In this document: positions 42,494 to 55,672 of the stretch, one piece after another | How positions within the stretch are numbered: position 1 is the stretch's first letter | Layout: the number at the start of each line of letters is the position of its first letter | DNA from: DASXUX01 sp036504595 | GTDB lineage: Bacteria; Planctomycetota; SZUA-567; H5-PLA8 | DNA: 64,000 bases | Assembly: GCA_036504595.1 (NCBI GenBank) | Contig: DASXUX010000010.1 | Coordinates: 248,001 to 312,000 of the forward strand | Direction: 5' to 3' | Notes under the pieces: generated by a model | What the model was told of the DNA's origin: nothing | The model's database searches: none | What the model saw: only the letters and a program-made list of their open reading frames with translations | Position numbers and translations under genes: made by a program

Positions 42494-43528
42494 ATGAAGT
42501 CAGAGCGTCTTGATCAAATTCTTTCCCGCTTCGGAAGATCCCGCATCGCGGTGCTCGGCGATTTCTTTTTGGATAAGTACTACGACGTCGATCCGAAGCT
42601 CGCCGAAACCAGCGTCGAGACGGGAAAAGTTGCGAATCAGATCGTCGCCGTGCGCTGCAGCCCGGGTTCAGCCGGGACGGTTGTCAACAATCTCGCAGCA
42701 CTGAAACCTGGAAAATTATACGCGCTCGGATTTATCGGCGCAGACGGCGAAGGGTTTGAACTGACGCGCGGGCTGGAAGCGATTTCCTGCGATACTCGCC
42801 ATCTCGTCCGCACGCCAAAACGCATGACGCCACTGTATCTGAAGCCGCGCGACATGAACGATCCCAGCCTGGCCGGCGAACACGAACGCTACGACATCAA
42901 AAATCGCACACGCACGCCGCGGGACATTGAAGATCAGGTGATCGCGTCGCTGGACAAAGTTTTGCCGAAGGTCGATGCCGTAATTATTTCGGACCAGGTC
43001 GAGGCCGATAATTGTGGCGTCGTGACCGATCGCGTACGAGCCGCCATTCAAGAACGCGCGAAGATAAATCAAAAGATTTTTTTCTTCGCCGACAGCCGAG
43101 CGCACATCCACTTGTTCCGCGACGTGATGATCAAGCCCAACCAATTCGAAGCGATCAACAAGCCTTTTCCGAAGCCCGACGAAAAAGTTTCTGAAGAACA
43201 ATTGCGGGAAGCTCTGCCGATTTTGCGGAAAAAGACGCGCGCGCCGGTGGTCGTCACCCGCGGAGCACTCGGGATGCTGGTCAGCGATCCAGAATTGACA
43301 TTTATTCGCGGGGTGAAACTTGGCGGCCCGCTCGACCCCACCGGCGCAGGCGACTCCGCCCTGGCCGGCTGCACGCTGGCGCTTGCATCGGGCGCGACGT
43401 TGCCGGAAGCGGCGCTCCTCGGAATTTTGGTCTCTTCGATTACCGTTCAGCAGCTCGCGACGACGGGAACTGCGACGCAGGCGCAAGTTCGCGAGCGGTT
43501 GAAAATGTGGATTAAGCAGGGCGAATAA
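42494..43528 (+). CDS. PfkB-family carbohydrate kinase (RfaE/HldE-like)
   Basis: A 344-residue ribokinase-fold kinase. Substrate-end motif GSAGTVVNNLAAL (residues 58-70), the IKPNQFEA motif, VTRGALGML and the ATP/anion-hole signature DPTGAGDSALAG with base D287 are all present. Overall it resembles the kinase domain of heptose-phosphate kinase HldE but lacks the nucleotidyltransferase domain. The HAD neighbour could supply the phosphatase step of a heptose or related sugar route. Confidence 0.85.
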   Translation: MKSERLDQILSRFGRSRIAVLGDFFLDKYYDVDPKLAETSVETGKVANQIVAVRCSPGSAGTVVNNLAALKPGKLYALGFIGADGEGFELTRGLEAISCDTRHLVRTPKRMTPLYLKPRDMNDPSLAGEHERYDIKNRTRTPRDIEDQVIASLDKVLPKVDAVIISDQVEADNCGVVTDRVRAAIQERAKINQKIFFFADSRAHIHLFRDVMIKPNQFEAINKPFPKPDEKVSEEQLREALPILRKKTRAPVVVTRGALGMLVSDPELTFIRGVKLGGPLDPTGAGDSALAGCTLALASGATLPEAALLGILVSSITVQQLATTGTATQAQVRERLKMWIKQGE

Positions 43529-43547
43529 GAGAACTTTTGAGAACAAA

Positions 43548-43595
43548 TAAAAAAGCCGCACGTCAGAAATATCTAACGCGCGGCTCTTTTTATTT
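43548..43595 (-). terminator. rRNA operon terminator, probably bidirectional
   Basis: AGCCGCACGTCAGA (43554-43567) pairs with TCTAACGCGCGGCT (43572-43585), with T-runs on both sides. It ends the rRNA operon and can also end the PfkB transcript arriving from the + strand. Confidence 0.88.
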
Positions 43596-43599
43596 TAAC

Positions 43600-43709
43600 C
43601 CGGCGACGACCTACTTTCCCGCATGGAAGCAGTATCATCGGCGCAGGAGGGCTTAACGGCCGTGTTCGGAATGGGAACGGGTGTGGCCCCTCCGCTATGG
43701 TCGCCGGAA
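43600..43709 (-). rRNA. rrf: 5S ribosomal RNA
   Basis: The ends CCGGCGAC and GTCGCCGG pair, and the interior matches conserved 5S sequence (CCGAACACGGCCGTTAAG read on the minus strand, with GGAAAGTAGG near the 3' end). Length is about 110 nt. Confidence 0.93.
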
Positions 43710-43980
43710 TTTTCCTATCAGGGAAAGCGATGCGAAGCCAGATACCGCTGCCGCTGACTGTAAGAGCCAGCGAAGAGGCTCAGCGTCGGTTCCCCGAAGC
43801 AAAGTGTTTCTGATTTGGGGTTCCCGGCTCAAAATGGATCGTACGGGCCAGGAAGCCCGAGCAGAAACGAATATTGTTGAAGATGGGTGTTTTCGAGAAC
43901 AATGCGCACGCAACGCTGCGCGCAGCAAGCTCTTTTGAACGAGTTACTCATGGCCGCTTGTCTAGCTTCCGCGTTTTACG

Positions 43981-44000
43981 GCGGGGAGCTGGATAAAAGC

Positions 44001-44007
<7 letters not shown>
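43981..44007 (-). other. 23S processing stalk, 3' arm
   Basis: GCGGGGAGC/GGAT/GGTCAAG on the + strand pairs with 46931-46957, bringing the two ends of 23S together for RNase III-type processing. Confidence 0.75.
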
Positions 44008-46930
<2,923 letters not shown>

Positions 46931-46937
<7 letters not shown>

Positions 46938-46957
46938 GCCCTCATCCTGCTCCCCGC
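46931..46957 (-). other. 23S processing stalk, 5' arm
   Basis: Complementary to 43981-44007 with a small internal loop. Confidence 0.75.
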
Positions 46958-47107
46958 GCTGTCCAGCGCGCTAAGCTGCTTCCAGATGTGCGACGCCTCG
47001 CGGCGGCGCAAATGGGCGATCCATGAGAACAGTTCAAATGGCTAACTGCTAACAGTATTGCCTTGCCACATTGTTCCCGTTTACTAAACTTCAAAACACC
47101 CATCTTC

Positions 47108-47122
47108 AATTTTCAAAGAGCA
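47108..47122 (-). promoter_or_regulatory. boxA-like antitermination element in the 16S-23S spacer
   Basis: The minus strand reads TGCTCTTTGAAAATT, matching the Nus-factor boxA consensus upstream of 23S. Confidence 0.65.
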
Positions 47123-47163
47123 CTTAAACTTTCAACTGTGAAATCGTTTCGGATCAGAATAAT

Positions 47164-47240
<77 letters not shown>

Positions 47241-47320
47241 ACACAAAAGACTCAAGAAAAGCTACGCGCGGCCTCTTTTGTCCGGCCGGCGCTTAACCAG
47301 GAATCCTGTTTGCCTCGGAT

Positions 47321-47396
47321 TGGTGGAGACGACCGGGTTCGAACCGGTGACCTCCTGCTTGCAAAGCAGGCGCTCTCCCAGCTGAGCTACGCCCCC
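47321..47396 (-). tRNA. tRNA-Ala (TGC)
   Basis: A 76-nt cloverleaf, anticodon TGC, encoded CCA, in the 16S-23S spacer. Confidence 0.96.
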
Positions 47397-47424
47397 GAAC
47401 CAGTCGGCGATTGCCTTCTGAATT

Positions 47425-47501
47425 TGGTGGGCCCGGACCGATTCGAACGGTCGACCTCGTCCTTATCAGGGACGCGCTCTAACCAACTGAGCTACGAGCC
47501 C
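47425..47501 (-). tRNA. tRNA-Ile (GAT)
   Basis: A 77-nt cloverleaf, anticodon GAT, encoded CCA, first tRNA after 16S. Confidence 0.96.
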
Positions 47502-47609
47502 GCACAGCCGGCACGAGGCACGCGCAGCAAGCAGTTTAATGCTTCCTGCCATTGCCCCTGCCCACTGGTCGATCGCAGCTCAGCCGACCCCTCAACGATT
47601 AAGTTTTAA

Positions 47610-47626
47610 CATAGACAGTTAGCACG
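47610..47626 (-). other. 16S processing stalk, 3' arm
   Basis: CATAGACAGTTAGCACG is the exact reverse complement of 49420-49436; a further nine bases at 47640-47648 pair with 49397-49405. It flanks 16S for RNase III-type cleavage. Confidence 0.85.
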
Positions 47627-47702
47627 TCGTCCAGAATCACATGTGTGGCAAGTATTTCATCGTTGAAGGCTTCTGGCCTTCCGCGAATGTCTAAGGTAAT
47701 CC

Positions 47703-49256
<1,554 letters not shown>

Positions 49257-49419
49257 GAAATTTCGTTGAAGTCTTGATCATGAACACAAACAAACGTGGT
49301 TTCACATTTGTGTGCTCGATTGTCACTTATTGTTTTTGGTCGCCGAATCAACTCGCTTCCAGTCTCACGACTAGTTGCAGAATCAATCGGTATGACCCAC
49401 ACATGTTCTTCTATTAGAG

Positions 49420-49436
49420 CGTGCTAACTGTCTATG
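49420..49436 (-). other. 16S processing stalk, 5' arm
   Basis: Pairs perfectly over 17 bp with 47610-47626. Confidence 0.85.
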
Positions 49437-49451
49437 AATTTTCAAAGAGCC
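49437..49451 (-). promoter_or_regulatory. boxA-like antitermination element in the rRNA leader
   Basis: The minus strand reads GGCTCTTTGAAAATT, nearly identical to the copy before 23S and directly next to the 16S stalk. Confidence 0.65.
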
Positions 49452-49696
49452 GTTTCGCGAACCCCTTCTCGGGCTTGTCGCCTCGAGAACTGAGTCACAA
49501 AACACGTCTTAAACTGTTAAAGATCTGTCAGAATGCTTAGCGACGAAAACAAGCTCCATGCCAACCCATCTTCCCCGAAAAACGCCCGCTTAACGGACTA
49601 CAGCGGATGTTTGCCGGTATGGTGGCCGGAACTTCAAACCGCCTTGCAATCTTCTCAACGTCGCGCGTGGCCTTTTCCGCTACACGCGACAGACTA

Positions 49697-49724
49697 CTTA
49701 TAATCGCGATCAGGGAACTGTCAA
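49697..49724 (-). promoter_or_regulatory. rRNA operon promoter
   Basis: The minus strand has a perfect -35 TTGACA (49719-49724), a 16-base spacer and -10 TATAAG (49697-49702). An A/T-rich UP-like tract (AACGAAAAAAGTTTTCAAAAA) lies just upstream. Transcription would start near 49690, giving a leader of about 430 nt. The remaining gene-free bases 49725-49933 hold nothing else recognised. Confidence 0.8.
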
Positions 49725-49933
49725 CACCTTTTTGAAAACTTTTTTCGTTTTCCAGAAGGGGCGAACGTCGAATCTGAAATTGTCAACTGCTGGCTTGCTG
49801 GCACAACTTCAACTGTCAGCAACCAAAGGTACTTATACTCCCGTCCCCCAACCTTGTCAACGCAGCTTTGCGCTAATTCGCAAAAACTTTGGTGCGCGCC
49901 ATTCTTCGCACCTCCACCCGCTGCCGCTAATGG

Positions 49934-50821
49934 CTACTGACCGCGCCGGAACGCCTCGTACACCTTCGTAATCGCCTGCGTCCCCAGCCGCCCGTGCCCT
50001 TGAGCTTGCAGCGCCACGTAAAGCTGTTCAGCCAGCGCCAGCATCGGCAGCGTAAGCTTCATGCGTTTCGCTTCGCCGAGCGCAATTCCGAGATCCTTGA
50101 CGAAGTGATCGACAAAAAATCCCGCGGCAAAATCGTTCTTCAAAATGCGCGGCCCCAGATTAGACAACGCCCACGATCCCGCCGCGCCCTGCGAAACCGC
50201 ATCCACCGCCACGCTCGGCTGAATCCCGCAGCGTCCCGCGTACGTTAGCGCCTCTGCCAGCGCGAGCATGTTTCCTGCGATCAAAATCTGATTGACCATT
50301 TTACAATGCTGGCCGCTCCCGGCCGGGCCAAGCCACGTCGCGCTTTTTCCGAGCTTCTGAAAGAGCGGCAGCACGCAATCGAACGCGCTCTGTTCGCCGC
50401 CCACCATGATCGTGAGCTTCGCGCTCTCCGCTCCGATCTGTCCGCCGGACACCGGCGCGTCCAGCGAGTTGATCCCGCCGCGCGCCGCGACCTCGGCGAT
50501 CTTTACCGCCAAAGCCGGACTGCTCGTCGTCATATCAACGAGCACCTGGCCTTTACTCAGTGCGGAGCACACTCCGTCGCGGCCGAGATACGTCTGCTCG
50601 ACGTCCTGCGGAAAGCCGACGATGGTAAAGACGACGTCGCTCTGGCGAGCGACCTGCGCCGGCGAGTCGGCCCAGCGCGCGCCTTTTTCGATCAGCTTAT
50701 CGGCGCGCGCGCGCGTGCGGTTGTACACTGTGACCGGATATCCAGCCGACAGAAGGTGTCCGGCCATCGGCGCACCCATCACTCCGGTGCCGATCCAACC
50801 GACGCGAGTTTTCTCAGCCAT
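49934..50821 (-). CDS. 3-hydroxyisobutyrate dehydrogenase-family oxidoreductase
   Basis: A 295-residue beta-hydroxyacid dehydrogenase. Motifs are the N-terminal Rossmann GWIGTGVMGAPMAGHLL, the substrate-site LDAPVSGGQIGAESAKLTIMVGG and the catalytic-lysine helix HCKMVNQILIAGNM. This family includes 3-hydroxyisobutyrate, tartronate-semialdehyde and glyoxylate/succinic-semialdehyde reductases; the exact substrate is open. Of two adjacent ATGs, the second gives better spacing to AAGGAGA. Confidence 0.9.
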   Translation of the reverse strand: MAEKTRVGWIGTGVMGAPMAGHLLSAGYPVTVYNRTRARADKLIEKGARWADSPAQVARQSDVVFTIVGFPQDVEQTYLGRDGVCSALSKGQVLVDMTTSSPALAVKIAEVAARGGINSLDAPVSGGQIGAESAKLTIMVGGEQSAFDCVLPLFQKLGKSATWLGPAGSGQHCKMVNQILIAGNMLALAEALTYAGRCGIQPSVAVDAVSQGAAGSWALSNLGPRILKNDFAAGFFVDHFVKDLGIALGEAKRMKLTLPMLALAEQLYVALQAQGHGRLGTQAITKVYEAFRRGQ

Positions 50822-50919
50822 CATCGTCTCCTTTTCTTGCCGCAGATTTGCCAGTGATTGGCGCTTTTAAGATTAGGCGGCGAGTGCAGGACGTCCAGCA
50901 TAAACAGATGATGAGGTGA

Positions 50920-51363
50920 TCACACCAGCGCGCCGTTGCCGGCACGCGCAGCGTTGAGCTGCTGGCGGACCTTGGTGAGCCACGAATCAGACCAGACTCC
51001 GGAACCGATCTTCGCCGGTTTCTGTTTAGATTGCGGCTGCGCGCCCGGGATCGGAACCTCCGGAATGACGTTGCGCGCCTCGGGCCCCATCGACGCGAGA
51101 ACCCACGCCGCACCCCAGCGTATGCGCCGGTTGTCGTGCTTCATCGCATCGAGCAGCGGTGGAATTGCGGCGCTTCCAAACGTGGCGAGCGCAATGGCCG
51201 CGTATTCCTGCGTGCCTTCGTCGGGATCGGCAAGCAGCTCGATCAGTCCTGGGATCGCTTGCGGCCCCATGCCGACTAAGCGGCGCAAAGAAAACTGTCG
51301 CAAGCCCGGACGATCGTCGCGAAGTCCAGTGATAAGTGCCGCTATCTGCGGGTCAAATTCCAT
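50920..51363 (-). CDS. HEAT-repeat protein
   Basis: A 147-residue soluble protein with three or four PBS-lyase-type HEAT repeats (LRQFSLRRLVGMGPQAIPGLIELL, TQEYAAIALATFGSAAIPPLLDAM, IRWGAAWVLASMGPEARNVIPEV). The ATG at 51361-51363 has AGGTGGGA upstream. It probably acts as a protein-binding scaffold; no partner is evident from the neighbours. Confidence 0.75.
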   Translation of the reverse strand: MEFDPQIAALITGLRDDRPGLRQFSLRRLVGMGPQAIPGLIELLADPDEGTQEYAAIALATFGSAAIPPLLDAMKHDNRRIRWGAAWVLASMGPEARNVIPEVPIPGAQPQSKQKPAKIGSGVWSDSWLTKVRQQLNAARAGNGALV

Positions 51364-51568
51364 AGTCCCACCTGTTGCAATAAGAGCCGTTCCCTCAAGT
51401 CGCCTAGCGTAGGTCAGCAAAGCCATTGCCACATTGTGCGCGTTAGTAGAAAGCTTCCACAGACGAAGAATGAGCGTTCAGAATGGGTAGGTTTATACTC
51501 ACTATGTTACGGAATAGTAATAGTTAGCGAGCGGAGTCGGTAACGCCTCCGCCCGCAGTGTGAGACGC

Positions 51569-51817
51569 TTACTCGAACATCCGGCCGACCTTCTTAACGC
51601 CGGTGATACCCTTCAGACCGCCCCCGACTGTGTGCACCCAGAAGCCGACGAAGCCCGTGCTTCTCTGCTCGGATTTCTCTTCCTTAACGACAACTTCCTT
51701 CTTTTCCTTGTCCGCCTTCTTTTGCGCCTTCTTGTCAGCGTCTCCGTCTCCCGCATGAGCGCACATGGGCAGCGCGGCAAACAGAGCCATCACAACGGCT
51801 GCTTTCACTCTCGACAT
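51569..51817 (-). CDS. Small secreted lysine-rich protein, unknown
   Basis: An 82-residue protein with a signal peptide (VMALFAALPMCAHA), a highly charged Asp/Lys/Glu middle region and a C-terminal GFVGFWVHTVGGGLKGITGVKKVGRMF segment that could be amphipathic. GGGGGAGGA lies upstream of the ATG. No family is recognised. The flanking gaps (51364-51568 and 51818-52048) show no further feature. Confidence 0.55.
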   Translation of the reverse strand: MSRVKAAVVMALFAALPMCAHAGDGDADKKAQKKADKEKKEVVVKEEKSEQRSTGFVGFWVHTVGGGLKGITGVKKVGRMFE

Positions 51818-52048
51818 GAACAGTCCTCCCCCAAACAGAGTTCACAGTTGGACGACACCCGGTGCGGCAACTTCAATTCATCCCCAACCGCGCCAGCCTT
51901 CCAGGAATCCTCTACTATGATCGTCTCTGCCAGTTACATCCCAACAGTCAATCCGCGGGTTTCCCGGACGCGCTTTTCCCGGCGGCCCATTCTGCACCTG
52001 TGATTTTGCTCTGCCGACCCGGCTGTGGGCGAGTACACTACGCCCGCG

Positions 52049-52870
52049 ATGGAAAAAGTTGCTGAACTCGAAACGCTCTCGGCCTGCCCCATCTGTCAGT
52101 CCGGACCGACGCAGCTTGCGCCTCTTCAGCCACAGCCGCCGTTTGGCATCCAGCAGTGTCTGGCCTGCAAAATGGTTTTCCTTTCTCCGCGTCCGCCGGC
52201 CGCAGGCATGAAAGACTATTACGACGAGTTTTATTCAGATAAGCAGGATCGTGATCCGCGCCAGGAACGCCGCGCTCAACGCCACCTGCGGCGCCTGAAC
52301 CGCCATTTTGTCAGGCCCGGCCGCGTGCTCGAAATTGGCGCAGGCGACGGTTACTTTCTGCACGCCGCGCGTGACGCCGGTTGGGAGATAGAGGGCTTGG
52401 AGCTTTCCGCCCCACGCGTGCAACATGCACAAGAGTGGTTCGGTTTGCCGCTGCAGAATTGCGATCTCATGGCCGCCGCTCTGAAGCCCGCAACGTTTGA
52501 TGCGGTCGTCATGCTTCAGCTCATCGAACACATGCACGATCCCGCCGCTGTCCTGAGAAAAGTTCGCTCGCTGCTGCGGCCAGGTGGAATTCTGACTCTC
52601 TCCACCCCGAACATTCTAGCCTACGCGCGGAAGGATCGCGGCGTCGATAGCTGGCGTATTCCGCGCCATTTGTTCTTTTTCACGCCGCGCACGCTCATGT
52701 GCAGCGCCGAAGCGTGCGGCTTCAAGGTCATTTCCCAGCCGCTGAAAACATCCGCCTGGCAGGAACGCGTTCTCGGCTGGCAGCCGTGGCCGGGCACTGG
52801 GCTGCTCTCCCGCATCACGCGCGATCTCTGGACGCCCTTCGGTCTGACCTTGGTCGCCCGCGCCGTTTAA
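52049..52870 (+). CDS. Class I SAM-dependent methyltransferase with N-terminal zinc ribbon
   Basis: A 273-residue protein. CPICQ...CLACKMVFLSPRPP (residues 11-46) is the zinc-finger module common in sugar/O-antigen methyltransferases. The SAM-binding motif I is VLEIGAGDGYF, acidic residues follow in IEGLEL, and motif post-I/III are VMLQLIEHMHDP and LLRPGGILTLSTPN. The ATG was preferred over a GTG at 52025. It likely methylates a cell-surface sugar or small molecule. Confidence 0.85.
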   Translation: MEKVAELETLSACPICQSGPTQLAPLQPQPPFGIQQCLACKMVFLSPRPPAAGMKDYYDEFYSDKQDRDPRQERRAQRHLRRLNRHFVRPGRVLEIGAGDGYFLHAARDAGWEIEGLELSAPRVQHAQEWFGLPLQNCDLMAAALKPATFDAVVMLQLIEHMHDPAAVLRKVRSLLRPGGILTLSTPNILAYARKDRGVDSWRIPRHLFFFTPRTLMCSAEACGFKVISQPLKTSAWQERVLGWQPWPGTGLLSRITRDLWTPFGLTLVARAV

Positions 52871-52918
52871 CCAGACACCAGACCACCACTCACCAAGTAC
52901 CCAAGTACCAAGTCCCAC
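52871..52918. repeat. CCAGACACC and AAGTACC words
   Basis: CCAGACACCAGACCACCACTCACC followed by AAGTACCCAAGTACC, combining the words of 2640 and 6560. Confidence 0.85.
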
Positions 52919-52981
52919 TCCCAAATTTGCTTTCACTCTGCCGCTCCCATATAATGCCGCTCGACCGCGGGAGCACACTGC

Positions 52982-54208
52982 ATGGCGAAGCTGTTCTTCA
53001 AGAGCGGGCAATACACCGGCAAGAGCGCTACGCTAGCCGCTGGCAAGACGATCACAGCCGGACGCAGCCGCGATCTGGAATTGCCTCTGCCAGACCTGAA
53101 ACTCTCCCGCCGCCACTGCCAGTTCATCGTGCAGACCGACCGTTGCCTGCTCCGCGACATGGGCAGCACCAACGGCACCTACGTCAACGGCTCGCGCCTG
53201 ACCGGTGAGATCGACTTGCACGATGGCGACCGCGTTGTCGTCGGCGACACGGAGATGGAATTCCGCTTGTCCGACAAGCCGCAGGGTTCCCCCGAAAGCG
53301 CCGCCGACTCGTTCCCAGACGAAAAAAATCGCGCTCCGGTCCATTCCGGCGCCAGAACGCAGCCCGCCGCCCAGCCGCACGGAGGCGGGTTGGAGGGCCT
53401 GGAAGAGTTGGAGGAGCTCAGCCCCGAACCCGTCGCAGCGCCAGCTCCAAAAGCTGCGTCAGCCGCCGATGCCTTAACAGAACTGGATGATCTCGACGAT
53501 CTGGACGAACTGGTGCCGGAACCCGCGCCTAAACCTGCGGCGCCCCCGCCCCAGCCTGCGCGCGCGCCGTTGCAGGAGGCACAGGCTCCATCCGCGGGCC
53601 TCGATGACTTCGCGTTGCCCGAGCCTGTTCCGCTGCCCAAAACGCCGCCGCGCCCGGTCGTCAGCGCTCTGCCGAACGACAGCGATCCCTTGCTCGACCT
53701 CGACATGCCCCAACCGGCCGCCGTACCCAAGGCGGATTCAGAGCCGTCGATCAAGCTAGATCCGCTGAGCGCTGCGATTCGCGAAATGTGCACGCCGCTC
53801 CCGCCCGAACCACCGGAGCTCAAACGCAACGAACCGAAGATTGAGCGCCCCAAAATTATCTTCTGCGAGTCGTGCCAGGGCAGCATTCCCATGCTCGACG
53901 TGGACCTCGGACTGGCGCGCCCCATCGGCGGAAAAACGTACTGCAAGGAGTGCCTGGCCAAGAGCACACCTGCTGCGGCGGCACCCAAGCCCCCCGAAAA
54001 GAAAGACGACCAGCTCGACAAAATGCTGGCGGCGCTGGACCAGGATGCCGTTGTTGTCGATACAACGTTCAGGCGCCGCGGCAAAGTGGTCTCGGACGAA
54101 GAAATGGCGCGACGGCTGGGTGTGCCATACACCCCGCCACCGGCTAAGCCTGCCCCGACCGATGACAGGAAGAAAGATTTCGGCGACGAGTTTGAAGAAA
54201 TCAAATAA
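52982..54208 (+). CDS. FHA-domain protein with proline-rich linker and zinc ribbon
   Basis: A 408-residue cytosolic protein. Residues 4-98 form an FHA domain with GRSRDLEL, LSRRHC and MGSTNGTYVNG (R28, S41-R-x-H, N60 positions), which binds phosphothreonine peptides. The centre is a Pro/Ala/Glu-rich linker with repeated GLEELEEL and DDLDDLDEL blocks. The C-terminus has a CESC...CKEC zinc ribbon. It probably links Ser/Thr-kinase signalling to an unknown partner; no kinase gene is adjacent. Confidence 0.85.
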   Translation: MAKLFFKSGQYTGKSATLAAGKTITAGRSRDLELPLPDLKLSRRHCQFIVQTDRCLLRDMGSTNGTYVNGSRLTGEIDLHDGDRVVVGDTEMEFRLSDKPQGSPESAADSFPDEKNRAPVHSGARTQPAAQPHGGGLEGLEELEELSPEPVAAPAPKAASAADALTELDDLDDLDELVPEPAPKPAAPPPQPARAPLQEAQAPSAGLDDFALPEPVPLPKTPPRPVVSALPNDSDPLLDLDMPQPAAVPKADSEPSIKLDPLSAAIREMCTPLPPEPPELKRNEPKIERPKIIFCESCQGSIPMLDVDLGLARPIGGKTYCKECLAKSTPAAAAPKPPEKKDDQLDKMLAALDQDAVVVDTTFRRRGKVVSDEEMARRLGVPYTPPPAKPAPTDDRKKDFGDEFEEIK

Positions 54209-54209
54209 C

Positions 54210-54302
54210 GGTTTTCAGTTCGCGGTTCATCGTTCGTGGTTCGTAGTTCACGGATTCGCTTCGCGACCTGCGCACCCAAAACCCTGAGCCCTGAACCCCA
54301 AT
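54210..54302. repeat. GGTTCGTAGTTC and CCCTGAACCC words
   Basis: Irregular CAGTTCGCGGTTCATCGTTC and CGTGGTTCGTAGTTCACGG words, then ACCCTGAGCCCTGAACCCC, between the FHA and CPBP genes. Confidence 0.65.
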
Positions 54303-54314
54303 CCAGGAACGACC

Positions 54315-55238
54315 GTGGGCGAAGAAACCATTCTTCAGGAAAAAGCGGCCGCAGGCCCGCAAGAACCCAGCTACTGGCGTGAGACGCGCCAGCCCATCTA
54401 TTCGGCGGTCGTCGTGCTGCCGTTCCTGCTGGTCTATGAACTGGGCGTCTTCCTGCTGCGCTCAGATGAAATCAATGGCGGCGACGCGATACTGCAGAGC
54501 CTCGGCGGACAGTTTGTCAGCCGCCTGGGCATCGGTCTGGGCGCCGGCTCCATCTCGATCCTGGTGCTCGTCGTCTATTTCATCGGCGCGCAGATTTTCG
54601 GAAAAGGAACCTGGCGCCTGCGCTCGCAATTTGTCATGGCAGCTTTTTTCGAAAGCCTCGTCTACGCCGTCATTCTTTTCATGTTGCTCGGCTATCTGGT
54701 CCACTATCTCCCCAGCAGTCACAGCCGCTCGAATCATGCCCAAAATGCGATGCTGGCGAGTGCCCAGATTCCCATAGGTGCCACGGACGCCGGTCCGCGT
54801 TCAAGCGCACAGCCGGCCAGAGTTGCCGCGTTACAGCCCTGCGCCGGCAAGTCCGCCAGACCCTCCACGTCGCGCTTGGACGCCAAGCCGAAGAGTTCCT
54901 CCCGAGCGATGCTTCGCGATTTCGTGCTCTACTGCGGCGCCGGCGTATACGAGGAACTGGTCTTCCGCGCGATCCTGCTCTCGCTGCTGCTGCTCGTTTT
55001 CCATCGCCTCTTCCACATGGAAACCGCCTACGCCGCCGCCTGGGCCGTGCTGGTCGGATCGATCATCTTTTCCGGATTCCACCATATCGGGGGAGAACCC
55101 TTCGAAATCGGCCGCTTCATGCAGCGCGTCTTCGCGGGCCTCTATTTTTCAGTGATCTACTACAACCGTTCCTTCGGCATCGCCGTCGCCAGCCACGCGC
55201 TTTATGACATCCTGATTGGGCTGACGACGGTGGTATAG
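54315..55238 (+). CDS. CPBP (CAAX-like) intramembrane protease
   Basis: A 307-residue membrane protein with about seven helices. The protease signature is YEELVFR (E213, E214, R218), with H256/H257 (GFHHIGG) and H294 (SHALYD) in later helices. GTG start after AGGAACG. A hydrophilic Ser/Ala/Arg-rich stretch at residues 133-198, not helical and of simple composition, separates helices 3 and 4 and looks like an insertion. It may process membrane proteins or prenylated-like substrates. Confidence 0.85.
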   Translation: MGEETILQEKAAAGPQEPSYWRETRQPIYSAVVVLPFLLVYELGVFLLRSDEINGGDAILQSLGGQFVSRLGIGLGAGSISILVLVVYFIGAQIFGKGTWRLRSQFVMAAFFESLVYAVILFMLLGYLVHYLPSSHSRSNHAQNAMLASAQIPIGATDAGPRSSAQPARVAALQPCAGKSARPSTSRLDAKPKSSSRAMLRDFVLYCGAGVYEELVFRAILLSLLLLVFHRLFHMETAYAAAWAVLVGSIIFSGFHHIGGEPFEIGRFMQRVFAGLYFSVIYYNRSFGIAVASHALYDILIGLTTVV

Positions 55239-55346
55239 TCACCAGCATCGTCCAGTTCTTCGCAGCAATCGAGTTTCGGGTATTGGGTACAGGGACGGTT
55301 GAAACTCGGAACCGAACGTGCTTAAATGGAAATCAGGAGGCGCACG

Positions 55347-55580
55347 ATGGAAGCCGCAAATGAAAGAGTTTATAAAGAAGCCTTGTCCCTCCCCTGCGAT
55401 GCCCGCTTGGATCTCGTTGAGAAGCTTCTGCAGAGCCTCAATCTGCCAGTCAGAGAGGACATTGAACGGCTCTGGGCGGAAGAGGCTGAACGCCGCATTA
55501 CAGAGATCGAGACGGGACAAGTGAAACTGGTCGCCGGCGAGGAAGTCTTCGCCAAGATCCGAGCCAAATTCGCCAGATGA
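55347..55580 (+). CDS. Addiction-module antitoxin (PF09720-type), orphan
   Basis: A 77-residue protein with the unstable-antitoxin layout: NERVYKEALSLPCDARLDLVEKLLQSL, then EDIERLWAEEAERRITEIETGQVKLVAGEEVFAKIRAKF. Position -7 AGGAGG decides the ATG at 55347. Its TGA overlaps the ATG of a toxin that stops after ten codons, so it now stands alone. Confidence 0.82.
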   Translation: MEAANERVYKEALSLPCDARLDLVEKLLQSLNLPVREDIERLWAEEAERRITEIETGQVKLVAGEEVFAKIRAKFAR

Positions 55581-55609
55581 GATACTATTTCCATCGCGGC
55601 GGTCCCTAA
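55577..55609 (+). pseudogene. Ten-codon remnant of the cognate toxin
   Basis: ATGA-coupled frame MRYYFHRGGP then TAA. M-R-Y-x-F-H is the usual start of the RelE/ParE toxin paired with this antitoxin family. A GCCTCCC repeat array follows at once and the rest of the toxin is missing. Confidence 0.6.
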
Positions 55610-55672
55610 CTCACTCCTCCCGCCTCCCGCCTCCCGCATCCCGCCTCCCGCCTACTGCCTACTGCCTCCTGT
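55610..55672. repeat. GCCTCCC/GCCTACT word array
   Basis: CCTCCCGCCTCCCGCCTCCC, a GCATCCC variant, then GCCTACTGCCTACTGCC. It replaces the toxin body and abuts the end of the convergent DegT gene. Confidence 0.85.
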
